Assembly (NCBI GenBank): GCA_030040995.1
Contig: JASHOS010000043.1
Span: forward strand, 1 to 64,000
Origin: Terriglobia bacterium
GTDB lineage: Bacteria > Acidobacteriota > Terriglobia > UBA7540
Direction: 5' to 3'
Length of the DNA stretch: 64,000 bases
A model generated the notes under the pieces. That model did no database searches and was not told where the DNA came from. It worked only from the letters and a program-made list of their open reading frames with translations. A program made the position numbers and the translations under genes. This document shows positions 43,998 to 53,986 of the stretch, one piece after another; the stretch's first letter is position 1; each line of letters opens with the position of its first letter.

Positions 43998-45788
43998 CTA
44001 GGATTCAGGCAGCAGGTCAATGCCCAGCTCTTGCAACTGCTCTTTTTCTACCGTGGACGGGGCATTACACATCACGTCCACGGCGCTTGCGGTCTTTGGA
44101 AAGGCTATCACTTCGCGGATGTTGGATTCGCCCGCCATCAACGCAATAATCCGGTCGTATCCGAGGGCGATGCCGCCGTGCGGAGGCGTCCCATAGTCAA
44201 GCGCGTCGAGGAAGAAGCCGAATCGCTCGCGCGCCGTTTCCGGCGTCATGCCCAGCACCTCAAACACCTGCTGCTGAATGTCGCGCCGATGCGTGCGGAT
44301 GGAGCCGCCGCCAATCTCCGAGCCATTCAGAACCAGATCGTAGGCTCGGGCTTTGACATGGCCCGGATCGGAACCGAGAATTCCAAGGTCCTCTTCCCGT
44401 GGCGAGGTGAAAGGATGGTGCATTGCCGAAAAACGCTTTTCCTTGCTGTCGAATTCGAACATCGGAAAGTCAACGACCCAGAGGAAGTTCCACCCGGCCG
44501 GCTTGATGAGGTCGAGTTTGCGCGCCAGCTCCAGGCGGATCTCTCCTGAAGCTTCATCTAGCTGGCGGGCCGCAACCGGCGGCTCCGGGCCTGGCTTTAT
44601 TCCTACGAAGACCACAAGATCGTTCGCCCGCGCGCCGGCTGCTTGGGCCAGCAAGCGGACCGCTTCGCTGCCGAGAGACTTCGCAAGCGGGGATTGGACG
44701 TCAGCGTCCGTCACCTTCACAACGCTGAACCAATCGACACCCGCCGCCTGAGCCGTTTCCTGTAACCTGTCGATCTGACTGCGGCTGGCTGAAGCCCAAC
44801 CGGGCACGCACAAGGCCTTCAAAGGCTCAAGGACGCCGATTTTCCCCTTGGACATTTCGGGCAGGCTGACGCGTTTCCATTCGAGGCCGAATCCGGTATG
44901 AGGCTTGTCGGAGCCGTAGAGCTCCATCGCTTTCTCGTAGGGGAGGATGGGGAACGGCCGCAGCACGTCCGCGCCAACCAGGCCGAAGAGTTTTTCCATC
45001 AGACCTTCAATAATTTCGAATAAAAGGGAGCGTTGTGGAAACGCCATCTCGATATCAATCTGAGTGAATTCCGGCTGGCGGTCGGCGCGCAGGTCTTCAT
45101 CTCGAAAGCAGCGGACGATTTGGAAGTAGCGGTCGAAACCTCCGATCATCAAAATCTGCTTGAAAAGCTGCGGAGACTGCGGCAAGGCATAGAAATGGCC
45201 GTGATGAACACGGCTCGGCACCAAATAATCGCGCGCGCCCTCGGGAGTTGAACGGGTCAGAAAAGGGGTCTCAACCTCCACAAACCCGTGCTGGCTCATG
45301 TGCTCGCGCACCGCCATACCGGCGCGATGGCGAAGGCGAAGGTTGTTCTGCATTCGCCTACGGCGCAAATCGACATAGCGGTAGCGCAGCCGCGTCTCCT
45401 CCTGCGTCTTACCTTCATCTTCGACGGGGAAGGGAGGCGTCTTGGACTCGTTCAGCAGCAGCAGCGTATGGGCGCGCACTTCGATCTTTCCTGTCGGAAG
45501 CTGCGCGTTGACAGTGGCAGGATTGCGGGGAACCACTTCGCCTTCGATCCCGGCCACGTATTCCGGCCGGACCTGCTCGGCCTTCGCATGCGCCTCTGGG
45601 CTTGCCTCAAGATTACAGACAATCTGCGTGACACCGGTGTGATCCCGCAGATCGAGAAAAATCAGACTCCCAAGATCACGCCGCCGCGCTACCCAGCCTG
45701 CCAGGAACACTTTCTGGCCCTGATGCGATTCACGCAACTCGCCGCAATAATGCGTTCTCTGACGGTCACCCAAAAGGTCGAGTTTCAA
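43998..45788 (-). CDS. aspS: Aspartate-tRNA ligase
   Basis: A 596-residue class II aminoacyl-tRNA synthetase. An N-terminal OB-fold anticodon domain ([25 protein letters not shown]) leads to motif 1 ([21 protein letters not shown]), motif 2 ([20 protein letters not shown], then [11 protein letters not shown]), a bacterial GAD insertion and motif 3 ([15 protein letters not shown]). The TTG at 45788 has an excellent GGGAAGGA site 7 bases upstream and begins [17 protein letters not shown]; the longer frame from 45815 is less likely. Whether it also charges tRNA-Asn cannot be decided here. HisS lies upstream in the same direction. Confidence 0.94.
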   Translation of the reverse strand: MKLDLLGDRQRTHYCGELRESHQGQKVFLAGWVARRRDLGSLIFLDLRDHTGVTQIVCNLEASPEAHAKAEQVRPEYVAGIEGEVVPRNPATVNAQLPTGKIEVRAHTLLLLNESKTPPFPVEDEGKTQEETRLRYRYVDLRRRRMQNNLRLRHRAGMAVREHMSQHGFVEVETPFLTRSTPEGARDYLVPSRVHHGHFYALPQSPQLFKQILMIGGFDRYFQIVRCFRDEDLRADRQPEFTQIDIEMAFPQRSLLFEIIEGLMEKLFGLVGADVLRPFPILPYEKAMELYGSDKPHTGFGLEWKRVSLPEMSKGKIGVLEPLKALCVPGWASASRSQIDRLQETAQAAGVDWFSVVKVTDADVQSPLAKSLGSEAVRLLAQAAGARANDLVVFVGIKPGPEPPVAARQLDEASGEIRLELARKLDLIKPAGWNFLWVVDFPMFEFDSKEKRFSAMHHPFTSPREEDLGILGSDPGHVKARAYDLVLNGSEIGGGSIRTHRRDIQQQVFEVLGMTPETARERFGFFLDALDYGTPPHGGIALGYDRIIALMAGESNIREVIAFPKTASAVDVMCNAPSTVEKEQLQELGIDLLPES

Positions 45789-46104
45789 CGCGTATCCTTC
45801 CCGGAGGTAGCGCAACGTGGCCTGGACGCCGCAACTAAGGACCTCAACTCGCCCTGGGGCATGCGAGACTCAGTTTCCGACCCGCGAGATTCAGCCGCGA
45901 AGCGGCGAAATAGTTTAGCCCAGGGCGCAAGCCCTGGGTTCGCGTCACTCTCACCCCGCCTTCGGCACCTCTCTCCCGCTCGCGGGAGAGGGGACGGGGG
46001 TGAGGGAATCGTCCTGACCCAGGGCTTGCGCCCTGGGCTATGATATTTCGGCCCTTCGGGCCTTGTCTGGACGGACGCTCTTGCTGAGCCGCTCCCGATA
46101 GCGC
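45789..46104. repeat. Repeat cluster between hisS and aspS
   Basis: Inverted arms GCCCAGGGCGCAAGCCCTGGG (45917-45937) and CCCAGGGCTTGCGCCCTGGGC (46018-46038) enclose an inverted copy of the GGGAGAGGG..GGGTGAGGGA repeat (45948-46008). A GGGCCGAAATATCA-type end follows at 46039-46068. One family is inserted inside another. Confidence 0.65.
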
Positions 46105-47379
46105 TCAGCCCGTTCTGCTTTGCAAATAAACGCCAATTCCCGTGCGGTCCACCGGTTCTTGCTGCCCGGATGCCATGTCCTTTACCTGATAGCGCCCCGT
46201 TTCAATTTCGTCCGGACCGATAATGACGGCGAACCGGGCGTTAAGCCTGTTGGCAGTGGCCAGCGACTTCTTCATCTTCATTGGACTATAAACCAGCTCC
46301 ACGCGCTGGTTGCTTTGGCGTAATTCCCGCGCCAGGTCTGAAGCGGCGGCAAGAGAATTGTCTTCCAGCCATGCAATATAAATCAGGTTGGCCCCGGCCT
46401 CTTGCGTCGCCGCTGATTGGTGCGCCAGAACCAGGCGGTCTTCGCCGATGGCGAACCCGATGCCGGGCGTTCGTGGTCCGCCCAACAACTCTACCAGGCC
46501 GTCATACCGCCCCCCGCCGGCCAGGGCGTTCTGCGCTCCCAATGTCCCGCTGGTCATTTCAAATGTCGTGCGTACATAATAATCAAGCCCACGGACGAGA
46601 CGGGGTGTGATCTCGTAATTAATCTTGCGCTGGTTTAAGCCCTTCTTAACCTCGTCCAGATGCAGCCGGCAGGCTTCACACAGATAATCGAGAATGCGCG
46701 GCAGTTTGCCGATCAGCGGCTGGTCTGCCTCCACCTTGCAATCCAGAACGCGCAAGGGGTTGGATTCCGCTCGCCGCTGGCAATCCACGCAGAGATTCTG
46801 CTTGACGCCCTCAAGCGCCTGGCGAAGCGCCGCCACGTAGCGCGGCCGGCATTCGGAGCAGCCCACTGAATTGAGCAGCAGATTGACTTCCCGGATGCCC
46901 AGGCGCTCCGTGATCAGGACGTGCAGTATTTCCAATACTTCGGCGTCCGTTCCCGGCTCCATTGAGCCGAGCACTTCCGCGCCAATCTGATAGAACTGGC
47001 GGAAGCGGCCTTTTTGAGGACGCTCGCGCCGGAACATGGGACCCATATAGAAAAGCTTATGGATTCCGCCTTCGTTGTAAAGACTGTGCTCGATGTAGGC
47101 GCGGATCACGGAAGCCGTTGCCTCGGGGCGCAAGGTCAAGGACTCGCGGTCAGAGTCCTCAAACGTGAACATCTCTTTGGAAACGATGTCCGTGTCAGGC
47201 CCTACGCTGCGCGCAAAAAGTGACGTGTATTCCAGGACCGGCGTCCTGATTTCCTGGAAATTGTAGGTGCTGAAGACGGCGCGAGTGGCTTCTTCCACCC
47301 GCTGCCAGAGCTGCATTTCCTTCGGCAGCAGATCGCGCACGCCCTTTACGGACCGAACCGGCTCGGTTTTCTGTGACAC
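46105..47379 (-). CDS. hisS: Histidine-tRNA ligase
   Basis: A 424-residue class II synthetase of usual length. It opens SQKTEPVRSVKGVRDLLPKE; motif 1 is FQEIRTPVLEYTSLFARSVG, motif 2 FYMGPMFRRERPQKGRFRQF, the His-specific stretch LVRGLDYYVRTTFEM and motif 3 GIGFAIGEDRLVLA. A C-terminal anticodon domain ends the protein. The frame is open up to 47526, but that extension runs through a palindromic repeat, so the GTG at 47379 is preferred although its ribosome site is weak. Confidence 0.94.
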   Translation of the reverse strand: MSQKTEPVRSVKGVRDLLPKEMQLWQRVEEATRAVFSTYNFQEIRTPVLEYTSLFARSVGPDTDIVSKEMFTFEDSDRESLTLRPEATASVIRAYIEHSLYNEGGIHKLFYMGPMFRRERPQKGRFRQFYQIGAEVLGSMEPGTDAEVLEILHVLITERLGIREVNLLLNSVGCSECRPRYVAALRQALEGVKQNLCVDCQRRAESNPLRVLDCKVEADQPLIGKLPRILDYLCEACRLHLDEVKKGLNQRKINYEITPRLVRGLDYYVRTTFEMTSGTLGAQNALAGGGRYDGLVELLGGPRTPGIGFAIGEDRLVLAHQSAATQEAGANLIYIAWLEDNSLAAASDLARELRQSNQRVELVYSPMKMKKSLATANRLNARFAVIIGPDEIETGRYQVKDMASGQQEPVDRTGIGVYLQSRTG

Positions 47380-47450
47380 GTTTTCTCGATCGTTCAGGTT
47401 GGAGATCGGGGACCGGGGCTCGGGGCTCGGATTCCGGCCCCTGTCATTAG

Positions 47451-47548
47451 GGTAGCGCAGACTTCGTGCTTTTCGAAGTCTGCGGCTTTTCCTTACGGAT
47501 TCACCGACAAGCCGCAGAGTTCCCAAAGGCAGGAAACTCTGCGCTACC
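47451..47548. repeat. Double-hairpin repeat, copy 1 (upstream of hisS)
   Basis: GGTAGCGCAGACTTCG..CGAAGTCTGCGGC forms one hairpin, and GCCGCAGAGT..ACTCTGCGCTACC forms the next. A second copy in the same orientation is at 48136-48233 and a diverged one at 58302-58397. Confidence 0.8.
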
Positions 47549-47575
47549 TCGCTCCACCGAATCCTGAGTCGCGAG

Positions 47576-48094
47576 TCACGAATGCCCCCGGGCGGCGAGG
47601 TAGGTCTCTCGAGAGCGGACGTAGTGAAGAGCCCGGGCCTCTATGAGGGCGCGGTCGCTCTCCGTGACCTCTCGCCGGAAGCGCGCTGGGACACCCATAT
47701 AAAGGCTCCGCGGTGGAACCACCGTACGCTCTGGGACCAGAGAGCCCGCCGCCACAATCGAGCCTTCGCCAACGCGCGCATGGCTGAGCAGAATAGCTCC
47801 CATGCCGATGAGACAATGATCTTCAATGATACAGCCATGGATAATTGCCCGGTGTCCCACCGTCACCCACTCGCCGATGATCGTGGGCGCACCGCCATCC
47901 GTGTGCAAAACCGATCCGTCTTGAACGTTGCTGTTGGCCCCGATACGTATGGCTTCGACATCGCCACGAAGAACACACTGGAACCACACACTTACGTTCT
48001 CTCCAAGCTGAACCTCGCCGATTACGTCTGCAGTCTCCGCAATGAATGCAGAGCTTGCAACCCGAGGCTTCCGGCCCTCATACGGCGAGATCAC
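47576..48094 (-). CDS. Gamma-carbonic anhydrase family (hexapeptide-repeat) protein
   Basis: A 172-residue left-handed beta-helix protein. After SSAFIAETADVIGEVQLGENVSVWFQCVLRGD (the family opening), hexapeptide turns continue to GVPARFRREVTE and a C-terminal helix. Putative zinc histidines appear in VTVGHRAIIHG and IEDHCLIGMG. The fold is that of gamma-carbonic anhydrases (hydration of CO2); bacterial relatives are also known as PaaY/YrdA type. GTG at 48094 with AGAGGTGG upstream was chosen; the frame open to 48475 runs through a repeat. The gene is bracketed by two direct copies of the double-hairpin repeat. Confidence 0.9.
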   Translation of the reverse strand: MISPYEGRKPRVASSAFIAETADVIGEVQLGENVSVWFQCVLRGDVEAIRIGANSNVQDGSVLHTDGGAPTIIGEWVTVGHRAIIHGCIIEDHCLIGMGAILLSHARVGEGSIVAAGSLVPERTVVPPRSLYMGVPARFRREVTESDRALIEARALHYVRSRETYLAARGHS

Positions 48095-48856
48095 ATTACC
48101 ACCTCTTGCGCCGAAGTGTGGCGGGCGCGAAGCGCGGGTAACGCAGACTTCGTGCTTTTCGAAGTCTGCGGCTTTTCCTTGGGATTTACGGACAAGCCGC
48201 AGAGTTTCCAAAAACGGGAAACTCTGCGCTACCTCGGTAAAGCCAATAACCGTAGCATAGCCGCTCAAAAGCTCGCAAGGAAAGGCAACTTCGGCCGGCT
48301 GGATGGTTTCTGTTAGAATGAGCCCGGAGTTCACGGGCCGGGAATCAGCGGCAAAGGAGGGCCGTGACCATGATGGGCCTCGTCTAGGGCCGCCTCCAAA
48401 GACCTGAAACCTGATCTGGACAAGCCTGCGTTCCATCCCGCCGCTCCGAATCCCAAAATCAGTATTTGCGATCATCGCGCGGTTTGTGGTAACAATGTTG
48501 TTTAAGATATGGTTTCATGCGCTTCGGTCGTCTCTCGACGGAGCGAGTATAGGCCAAGCGGGCGTGCAACACGCTTCTGACGCCGCTATGAATGCTTCGG
48601 CCCTGCCCATTTTGTTATTCCGGTAGTGATCCCAAGTGCAATGAATGGCGAGTTTTCAGCTCAGCGAAGTGAAGGTTGGTCCCTCGCCAAGCTCGTTCCG
48701 CTTGGCGGCCCCGCGAAGCATGGCAAGGCAAAGGTCGCCCTCGATACCATCACTGCTGGCTGAGGGGGCTTTTCAAAAGCGGGGCTATCACCCAAAAGCA
48801 AGAATGCAAGTCCTCTCCCCGAAGAGAGGAAAGCCGGTAGACGGGAGAAGTTGATC
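48095..48856. other. Region upstream of the nuo operon
   Basis: A 760-base gap between divergent genes. 48136-48233 is a double-hairpin repeat. 48300-48850 has no credible gene. An AT-richer pocket at 48480-48520 (TTGTGG, 18 bases, TATGGT) is a weak candidate for the nuo promoter. A perfect-looking ribosome site (AAAGGAGGG) at about 48352 precedes only a five-codon frame. A long untranslated leader for nuoA is therefore possible. Confidence 0.4.
48136..48233. repeat. Double-hairpin repeat, copy 2
   Basis: Same layout and orientation as 47451-47548: GCAGACTTCGTGCTTTTCGA arm, GCCGCAGAGTTT and AAACTCTGCGCTACC arms. The two copies bracket the carbonic-anhydrase gene. Confidence 0.8.
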
Positions 48857-49258
48857 GTGGATGCGGTTTGGCCGATTGGCCTCTATTTCGTTCTCGTCGT
48901 CCTTTTGATCGGCGCCATGCTGGTGGGTTCGTACGTGCTTGGCCAGAGGCATGACGACCGCGCCACAGGCTCTCCTTATGAAGGCGGAATTGTTTCCGAG
49001 GGTTCGGCGCGCGTTCGTTTTTCGGCGCGATATTATCTGATCGCGATGTTTTTTGTGGTGTTTGATCTGGAAGCGGTGTTCATTTTTTCCTGGGCGGTGG
49101 CGGCCAAGGAAGTGGGTTGGCCAGGCTACTGGGAGATCGTGATCTTCATAGGGGTTCTGGTAGCGACTCTGGCGTATTTGTGGCGGCTTGGGGCTCTTGA
49201 TTGGAGCGGCGAGCCCCGCCGGAGACGAGAAGGAAAGGCAATGCCTCAGAAGCTGTGA
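48857..49258 (+). CDS. nuoA: NADH-quinone oxidoreductase subunit A
   Basis: A 133-residue membrane subunit of respiratory complex I with three helices: LYFVLVVLLIGAMLVGSYVL, ARYYLIAMFFVVFDLEAVFI and IVIFIGVLVATLAYLW. The conserved YEGGIVSEGSARVRFSARYY loop and FDLEAVF (with the Asp and Glu near the quinone cavity) identify it. GTG 48857 lies 7 bases after GGGAGAAG; a TTG at 48851 would sit on the ribosome site. First gene of the nuo operon. Confidence 0.95.
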   Translation: MDAVWPIGLYFVLVVLLIGAMLVGSYVLGQRHDDRATGSPYEGGIVSEGSARVRFSARYYLIAMFFVVFDLEAVFIFSWAVAAKEVGWPGYWEIVIFIGVLVATLAYLWRLGALDWSGEPRRRREGKAMPQKL

Positions 49259-49274
49259 ATTTACGATGCTGAAC

Positions 49275-49357
49275 CTGTCATCCTGAGCGAAGCGAAGGAT
49301 CACGGCATTTTCTTTTCAAGCAAATACAGGGATGCTTCGCTGCGCTCTGCATGACAG
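49275..49357. repeat. CTGTCATCCTGAGCG palindromic repeat in the nuoA-nuoB spacer
   Basis: CTGTCATCCTGAGCGAAGCG (from 49275) faces TTCGCTGCGCTCTGCATGAC (ending near 49356). This is a hairpin of a type seen dispersed in many bacterial genomes. Confidence 0.75.
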
Positions 49358-49402
49358 ATTCGAAAAATTCACACGTTCTGAGGGATAACAAGGAAAGGCT
49401 TT

Positions 49403-50047
49403 ATGGAAGTGACCATCACCCGGCCTGGAGCCGCGTCGCATGGCGCCGCCCCGGGACAGGGTTCGTCTTTTGAAGAGATGATCCGGCGCACCGTCGTATT
49501 TTCGAAGCTGCAGGACTTGCTTGCCTGGGGCCGCAAGAACTCGATGTGGCCGTTTGGGTTTGGTCTTTCCTGCTGCTTCGTGGAGATGGCGACCAGCATG
49601 ACCAGCAAGTACGACATTGCTCGTTTCGGGGCCGAAGTCATCCGCGGCACGCCCCGCGAAGCGGACCTTATGGTGATTGCAGGAACTTGCTTCGTCAAGA
49701 TGGCGCCGGTTGTGCAGCGCCTGTATGAACAGATGATGGAGCCGCGCTGGGTTATCTCGATGGGTTCGTGCGCGAATTCGGGCGGCATGTACGACATCTA
49801 CAGTGTGGTTCAGGGTGTTGATAATTTCTTGCCGGTCGATGTTTACGTTCCTGGCTGCCCGCCGCGTCCCGATGCGTTTGAGCACGGGCTGACCCTGTTG
49901 CAAAACGTGGTGGGCAACGAAAAACGGCCGCTCAGTTGGGTGTTGGGACCACAAGGGGTTGAGAGAGCGCCATTGCCCGCGGACCGCGACTTGAAGCGGG
50001 CGGAGCGCGTGAAGGTTACAAACCTACGATCGCCGGATGCGGTCTGA
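49403..50047 (+). CDS. nuoB: NADH-quinone oxidoreductase subunit B
   Basis: A 214-residue peripheral subunit carrying cluster N2, the last iron-sulfur centre before quinone. Ligands are seen in [29 protein letters not shown] and GCPPRPDA. The N-terminal 30 residues and C-terminal about 40 residues are poorly conserved. ATG after AAGGAAAGG. It is separated from nuoA by 144 bases that contain a palindromic repeat. Confidence 0.96.
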   Translation: MEVTITRPGAASHGAAPGQGSSFEEMIRRTVVFSKLQDLLAWGRKNSMWPFGFGLSCCFVEMATSMTSKYDIARFGAEVIRGTPREADLMVIAGTCFVKMAPVVQRLYEQMMEPRWVISMGSCANSGGMYDIYSVVQGVDNFLPVDVYVPGCPPRPDAFEHGLTLLQNVVGNEKRPLSWVLGPQGVERAPLPADRDLKRAERVKVTNLRSPDAV

Positions 50048-50052
50048 CGTCG

Positions 50053-50140
50053 CAATCTGCGGAAATTGATGCACAGATTGCGCTGAAGGGAAATCGGGAG
50101 CCAGTCCAATCTGCGCAGTCTGCGGAAATGAATCCGCAAC
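50053..50140. repeat. Diverged ATCTGCGG-type repeat in the nuoB-nuoCD spacer
   Basis: CAATCTGCGGAAATTGATGC, then CACAGATTGCGC, CAATCTGCGCAGTCTGCGG and AATCCGCAAC are alternating arms of the ATCCGCAGATT family, more diverged than the copies further down the operon. Confidence 0.65.
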
Positions 50141-50150
50141 AGCTAACGCC

Positions 50151-51911
50151 ATGAGCACAGCAGTCGCCAATACGACGATTCTGAGCGAGCTACAGGATAA
50201 GTTCGGCGCCGGGTCGATCGTGCCCCAGGAGACCCGCGACCACATTCCCACGTTCTGGGCTCCGCGAGATCAAATCCATGACATCGTCCGCCATCTCAAG
50301 TCGGGCGTGCCCAGCCCTTACAAAATGCTCTACGACCTGACGGCCATCGATGAGCGGGTGCGAACGCACCGCGATGGCGAGCCGGGGAGCGATTTTACGC
50401 TCATCTATCATCTTCTGTCCTTCGAGCGCAACGAGTATATCCGTATCAAGGCTGCGCTGAAATCGGATGATCTCCATGTAAAAACCATCACGAACGTCTG
50501 GCCCAGCGCCAACTGGTACGAGCGCGAAGTTTGGGACATGTTTGGCATCGTCTTTGACGGGCATCCACACTTGGCGCGCATCCTGATGCCCCGCACCTGG
50601 GTAGGCCACCCGTTGCGCAAGGACCATCCTGCCCGCGCCACGGAAATGGGCCCCTTCCGGCTGCCTGATCAAAAGCAGGACGAGGAGCAGGAAGCGCTGC
50701 GTTTCCGGCCCGAAGAGTGGGGCATGAAGCGCAGCAGCGAAGACACAGATTTTATATTTTTGAACATCGGCCCACAGCATCCCGGCACGCACGGCGTTCT
50801 GAGAATTGTGCTGCAGCTCGATGGCGAAGAGATTGTCGATTGCGTTCCCGAGATCGGTTTCCACCACCGGGGCGCCGAGAAGATGGGTGAGCGTCAAAGC
50901 TGGCACACCTATATCCCTTACACCGACCGGATCGATTACCTGGGCGGCGTGATGAACAATCTGGCTTATCTGACGGCGGTGGAGAAGCTGGCAGGCATCG
51001 AGCCTCCGCCGCGAGCGCAGGTGATCCGCGTGATGTTATCCGAATTGTTCCGGATCATCAGCCATTTGGTGTGGTACGGCACTTTCGCTCAGGACGTCGG
51101 CCAGCTCTCTCCCGTTTTCTACACCTTCAACGACCGGGAGCGCGCCTTTGGCATTATTGAAGCCATTTGCGGCGCCCGCATGCATCCCAACTGGTTTCGC
51201 ATCGGGGGAGTGGCCCAGGATTTACCGCAGGGCTGGGACAGCATGATCCGGGATTTCATCAAGTATCTCCCGCCGCGCTTGATTGAATACGACAAGGAAA
51301 TAATGCGAAACCGCATCTTTAAGGCCCGCACTCAGGGTGTGGGCGCTTATTCGGCGGAGGAGTGCATTGAGTGGGGAGTTACCGGGCCCAATTTGAGAGC
51401 GTGCGGCTTCGAGTGGGACTTTCGCAAGAAGCAGCCGTATTCGGTGTATGACCAGTTTCAATTTGATATTCCCACCGCGCAGCACGGTGACTGCTACGAC
51501 CGGGCCGCCGTCCGGGTGGAAGAGATGCGGCAGAGCTTGCGGATTATCGAACAATGTGTGAATAACATGCCGGCGGGCTCTTATAAGTCGCTGCAGCCGC
51601 TTTCCGCGCCTCCTCTGAAGCCCGATAACACCATGCATGACATCGAAACGCTTATCACCCATTTCCTGGGCGTAAGCTGGGGGCCGGTGATTCCGCCGGG
51701 CGAAGCGCTCGGCGCCATTGAGGCGACCAAAGGCAATAACGGATACTACCTGATCAGTGATGGGAGCACGGTCTCCTATCGCACGCGCATCCGGACGCCT
51801 TCCTTTCCTCACATGCAGACCCTGCCCAACCTGTGCCGGGGATTGATGGTTTCTGACCTGTTGGCTATTTTGGGCAGCATCGACTTTGTCCTGGCGGATA
51901 TCGACCGGTGA
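50151..51911 (+). CDS. nuoCD: NADH-quinone oxidoreductase fused subunits C and D
   Basis: A 586-residue fusion. Residues 1-185 are the 30-kDa NuoC part ([42 protein letters not shown]). Residues about 200-586 are the 49-kDa NuoD part ([51 protein letters not shown]), with the quinone-site His in GTHG and Tyr in PYTDRIDY. The end [29 protein letters not shown] is canonical. The fusion occurs in several phyla, including enterobacteria. No internal stop or frameshift. Confidence 0.96.
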   Translation: MSTAVANTTILSELQDKFGAGSIVPQETRDHIPTFWAPRDQIHDIVRHLKSGVPSPYKMLYDLTAIDERVRTHRDGEPGSDFTLIYHLLSFERNEYIRIKAALKSDDLHVKTITNVWPSANWYEREVWDMFGIVFDGHPHLARILMPRTWVGHPLRKDHPARATEMGPFRLPDQKQDEEQEALRFRPEEWGMKRSSEDTDFIFLNIGPQHPGTHGVLRIVLQLDGEEIVDCVPEIGFHHRGAEKMGERQSWHTYIPYTDRIDYLGGVMNNLAYLTAVEKLAGIEPPPRAQVIRVMLSELFRIISHLVWYGTFAQDVGQLSPVFYTFNDRERAFGIIEAICGARMHPNWFRIGGVAQDLPQGWDSMIRDFIKYLPPRLIEYDKEIMRNRIFKARTQGVGAYSAEECIEWGVTGPNLRACGFEWDFRKKQPYSVYDQFQFDIPTAQHGDCYDRAAVRVEEMRQSLRIIEQCVNNMPAGSYKSLQPLSAPPLKPDNTMHDIETLITHFLGVSWGPVIPPGEALGAIEATKGNNGYYLISDGSTVSYRTRIRTPSFPHMQTLPNLCRGLMVSDLLAILGSIDFVLADIDR

Positions 51912-51996
51912 ATTCGCAGATTACGATCCACAGATTGCGCAGATTACGCAGATGACAGGGATACTGCATCTGTGAAATCTGCGTAATCTGCGGATG
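51911..51996. repeat. ATCTGCG palindromic repeat in the nuoCD-nuoE spacer
   Basis: ATCCACAGATTGCGCAGATT, with ACGCAGATG following, faces CATCTGTGAAATCTGCG and TAATCTGCGGAT. Nearly the whole spacer is this hairpin. Confidence 0.75.
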
Positions 51997-52012
51997 AGGA
52001 GAGTTGGTTAAC

Positions 52013-52477
52013 GTGCTGAGTTCTGAAGAACGCGAAGAAATTGAGAGGGAATTCGCGCACTATCCCACCAAAGAAGCCGTCTGTATCGACGCGATGAAGA
52101 TCGTTCAGCGGCGCCGCGGCTGGATTTCGGATGAAAGTCTTCAGGATATTGCCGGGTTGCTGGGGATGTCGGTGGATGAAGTTGATGGGGTGGCCAGCTT
52201 TTACAACCTGATTTTTCGCAAGCCTGTCGGCCGCCACGTGATTATGATTTGCGACAGCGTTAGCTGCTGGATTATGGGTTACGAGAAATTGCGCACCCAG
52301 CTCACGAGCCGCCTAGGGATCAAAATGGGGGAAACGACGCCTGACGGCAGGTTCACTCTCCTGCCGATTGTGTGTCTGGGCGCGTGCGACCACGCGCCGG
52401 TCATGATGATCGATAACGAAACCCACCGGGATCTTGACCCGGAGAAAATCGACGCTGTGCTCGAGAAGTACACTTAG
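52013..52477 (+). CDS. nuoE: NADH-quinone oxidoreductase subunit E
   Basis: A 154-residue thioredoxin-like subunit holding the [2Fe-2S] cluster N1a: ICDSVSCWIMG gives the first two cysteines and VCLGACDHAPVMMID the second two. The helical N-terminal part (EALKIVQ-like: DAMKIVQRRRGWISDESL) is conserved. Start is GTG 52013 (AGGAG 11 bases upstream) or TTG 52004. It partners NuoF in the NADH-oxidising module. Confidence 0.95.
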   Translation: MLSSEEREEIEREFAHYPTKEAVCIDAMKIVQRRRGWISDESLQDIAGLLGMSVDEVDGVASFYNLIFRKPVGRHVIMICDSVSCWIMGYEKLRTQLTSRLGIKMGETTPDGRFTLLPIVCLGACDHAPVMMIDNETHRDLDPEKIDAVLEKYT

Positions 52478-52608
52478 CGCCAAGGCTTGCCCTGTTTCGG
52501 GTTCTGACTGTTACGGGGTGCGGCTTGCCACAATGGTGTCCAAATTAGCCAAACCGAGAGCGGCAAAGCCGCACGGCGCCTCGAAAGATCTGAAAGCTCA
52601 GTAGATTC
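52478..52608. other. nuoE-nuoF spacer, no clear repeat
   Basis: 131 bases with short palindromes only (GGCTTGCC, GGCAAAGCCGC). The end, GCGCCTCGAAAGATCTGAAA, resembles the piece GCCGCCTCCAAAGACCTGAA at about 48392 upstream of nuoA; the meaning is unknown. Confidence 0.35.
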
Positions 52609-53883
52609 ATGGAAAAAGTCTTAACCAAGAACGTCCGGCCCGACCTCTCTTACGTGGATCTTAAAGCGTATGAGGCATCGGGCGGGTACCAGGGATTGCG
52701 CAAGGCGCTGACCATGGCGCCGGCGGAGATTATCGACGAGGTGAAGAAGTCGAACTTACGCGGGCGGGGCGGAGGAGGATTTCCCACTGGCGTGAAATGG
52801 AGTCTGGTTCCCATGGGGGGCGATGCTCTCCAGCCCAAGTACCTGGCGGCGAACGCAGACGAGATGGAGCCGGGAACATTTAAGGACCGGTTGCTGATGG
52901 AAGGCGACCCGCACCAGCTTGTTGAAGGCATGGCAGTGGCGGCGTACGCCATCGAAGCCAGCGTGGCCTACGTGTTTCTGCGCGGGGAATACCAGCTCTC
53001 GGAAGAGCGCTTGCGGCGTGCCATCGCTGAAGCATACGAGCAGCATTATCTCGGAAAGAATGTTTTAGGATCGAATTTCAGCGTCGAGATGTTCGTTCAT
53101 ATGAGCGGCGGGCGGTATATGTGCGGCGAAGAGACCGGCCTGCTGAATGCCCTGGAAGGGAAGCGCGCCAACCCTCGCACCAAGCCCCCTTATCCCGCCG
53201 TTTCGGGCCTTTTTGGCAAGCCCACCATCGTGCAGAACGTTGAGACCCTGTGCAACGTTCCTTACATCGTCACGAACGGGGCGGATTGGTTTCGCAGTCT
53301 CAGTTTGACGCAAGATGGAGGAACCAAGATTTACGGAGCAAGTGGTAAGGTGAAGCGGCCCGGGCTGTGGGAATTGCCGATGGGGACGACCATCCGGGAA
53401 ATTTTGGAGGAGCATGCCGGCGGAATGCGGGACGGAGTGAAATTTCGCGGACTCTTGCCCGGCGGCGCTTCGACGGATTTCCTGGTGGAAGAACACTTGG
53501 ACGTCAAAATGGACTTCACCGAAGTTCAGAAAGTGGGCAGCCGTCTGGGAACTGGCACCATGATCGTTTTGGACGACCAAACGTGTCCGGTTGGCATGGT
53601 GTTGAACCTCGAACACTTTTTTGCCCAGGAATCCTGCGGATGGTGCACGCCGTGCTGGAGTGGGCTCTCCTGGGCTGAAAAAGCCCTGGATGCCATCGAA
53701 AACGGCCAGGGACAGTCCGCCGATCTGGATCATCTGTCTTTTATTTGCAAAATCTGCGCGCCGGGAAATACGTTCTGCGCGCTCGCACCGGGCGCCGTCG
53801 AGCCCTTGCAAAGCGCGCTGAAATACTTTCGCGATGATTTTGACCGGCACATCGGCGAAAAGCGCTGTCCGTGGAAAGCATGA
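52609..53883 (+). CDS. nuoF: NADH-quinone oxidoreductase subunit F
   Basis: A 424-residue subunit that binds NADH, FMN and the [4Fe-4S] cluster N3. NADH/FMN segments: LRGRGGGGFPTGVKW, NADEMEPGTFKDRLLME, YLRGEY-like VFLRGEYQ and YMCGEETGLLNALEG. Cluster ligands are in ESCGWCTPCWSG and CKICAPGNTFC (family has S-x2-C-x2-C then about 40 residues to C). Length is normal. With NuoE and NuoG it forms the dehydrogenase arm in the cytoplasm. Confidence 0.96.
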   Translation: MEKVLTKNVRPDLSYVDLKAYEASGGYQGLRKALTMAPAEIIDEVKKSNLRGRGGGGFPTGVKWSLVPMGGDALQPKYLAANADEMEPGTFKDRLLMEGDPHQLVEGMAVAAYAIEASVAYVFLRGEYQLSEERLRRAIAEAYEQHYLGKNVLGSNFSVEMFVHMSGGRYMCGEETGLLNALEGKRANPRTKPPYPAVSGLFGKPTIVQNVETLCNVPYIVTNGADWFRSLSLTQDGGTKIYGASGKVKRPGLWELPMGTTIREILEEHAGGMRDGVKFRGLLPGGASTDFLVEEHLDVKMDFTEVQKVGSRLGTGTMIVLDDQTCPVGMVLNLEHFFAQESCGWCTPCWSGLSWAEKALDAIENGQGQSADLDHLSFICKICAPGNTFCALAPGAVEPLQSALKYFRDDFDRHIGEKRCPWKA

Positions 53884-53958
53884 GGTAGAGAGGCTAGAGG
53901 CTAGGGGCTAGCGGATAGAGGCTTGCAAGCCCCTAGCCTCAAGTCTCTAGCCTCTTAC
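53884..53958. repeat. GGCTAGAGGCTAGGGGCT palindrome in the nuoF-nuoG spacer
   Basis: GGTAGAGAGGCTAGAGGCTA and following GGGGCT (53884-53909) pair with AGCCCCTAGCCTC and TCTCTAGCCTCTTACC (53928-53958). A strong stem-loop; family not seen elsewhere in the window. Confidence 0.75.
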
Positions 53959-53986
53959 CTGACACGTTGCAGGTCCAGATGAAGCT

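Noticed and set aside
47380-47526. N-terminal extension of hisS to 47526
   Set aside because: The extension is translated from a palindromic repeat and unrelated sequence; the family N-terminus begins at the GTG at 47379.
48095-48475. N-terminal extension of the carbonic-anhydrase frame
   Set aside because: It passes through a double-hairpin repeat; GTG 48094 has a strong ribosome site and gives the family length.
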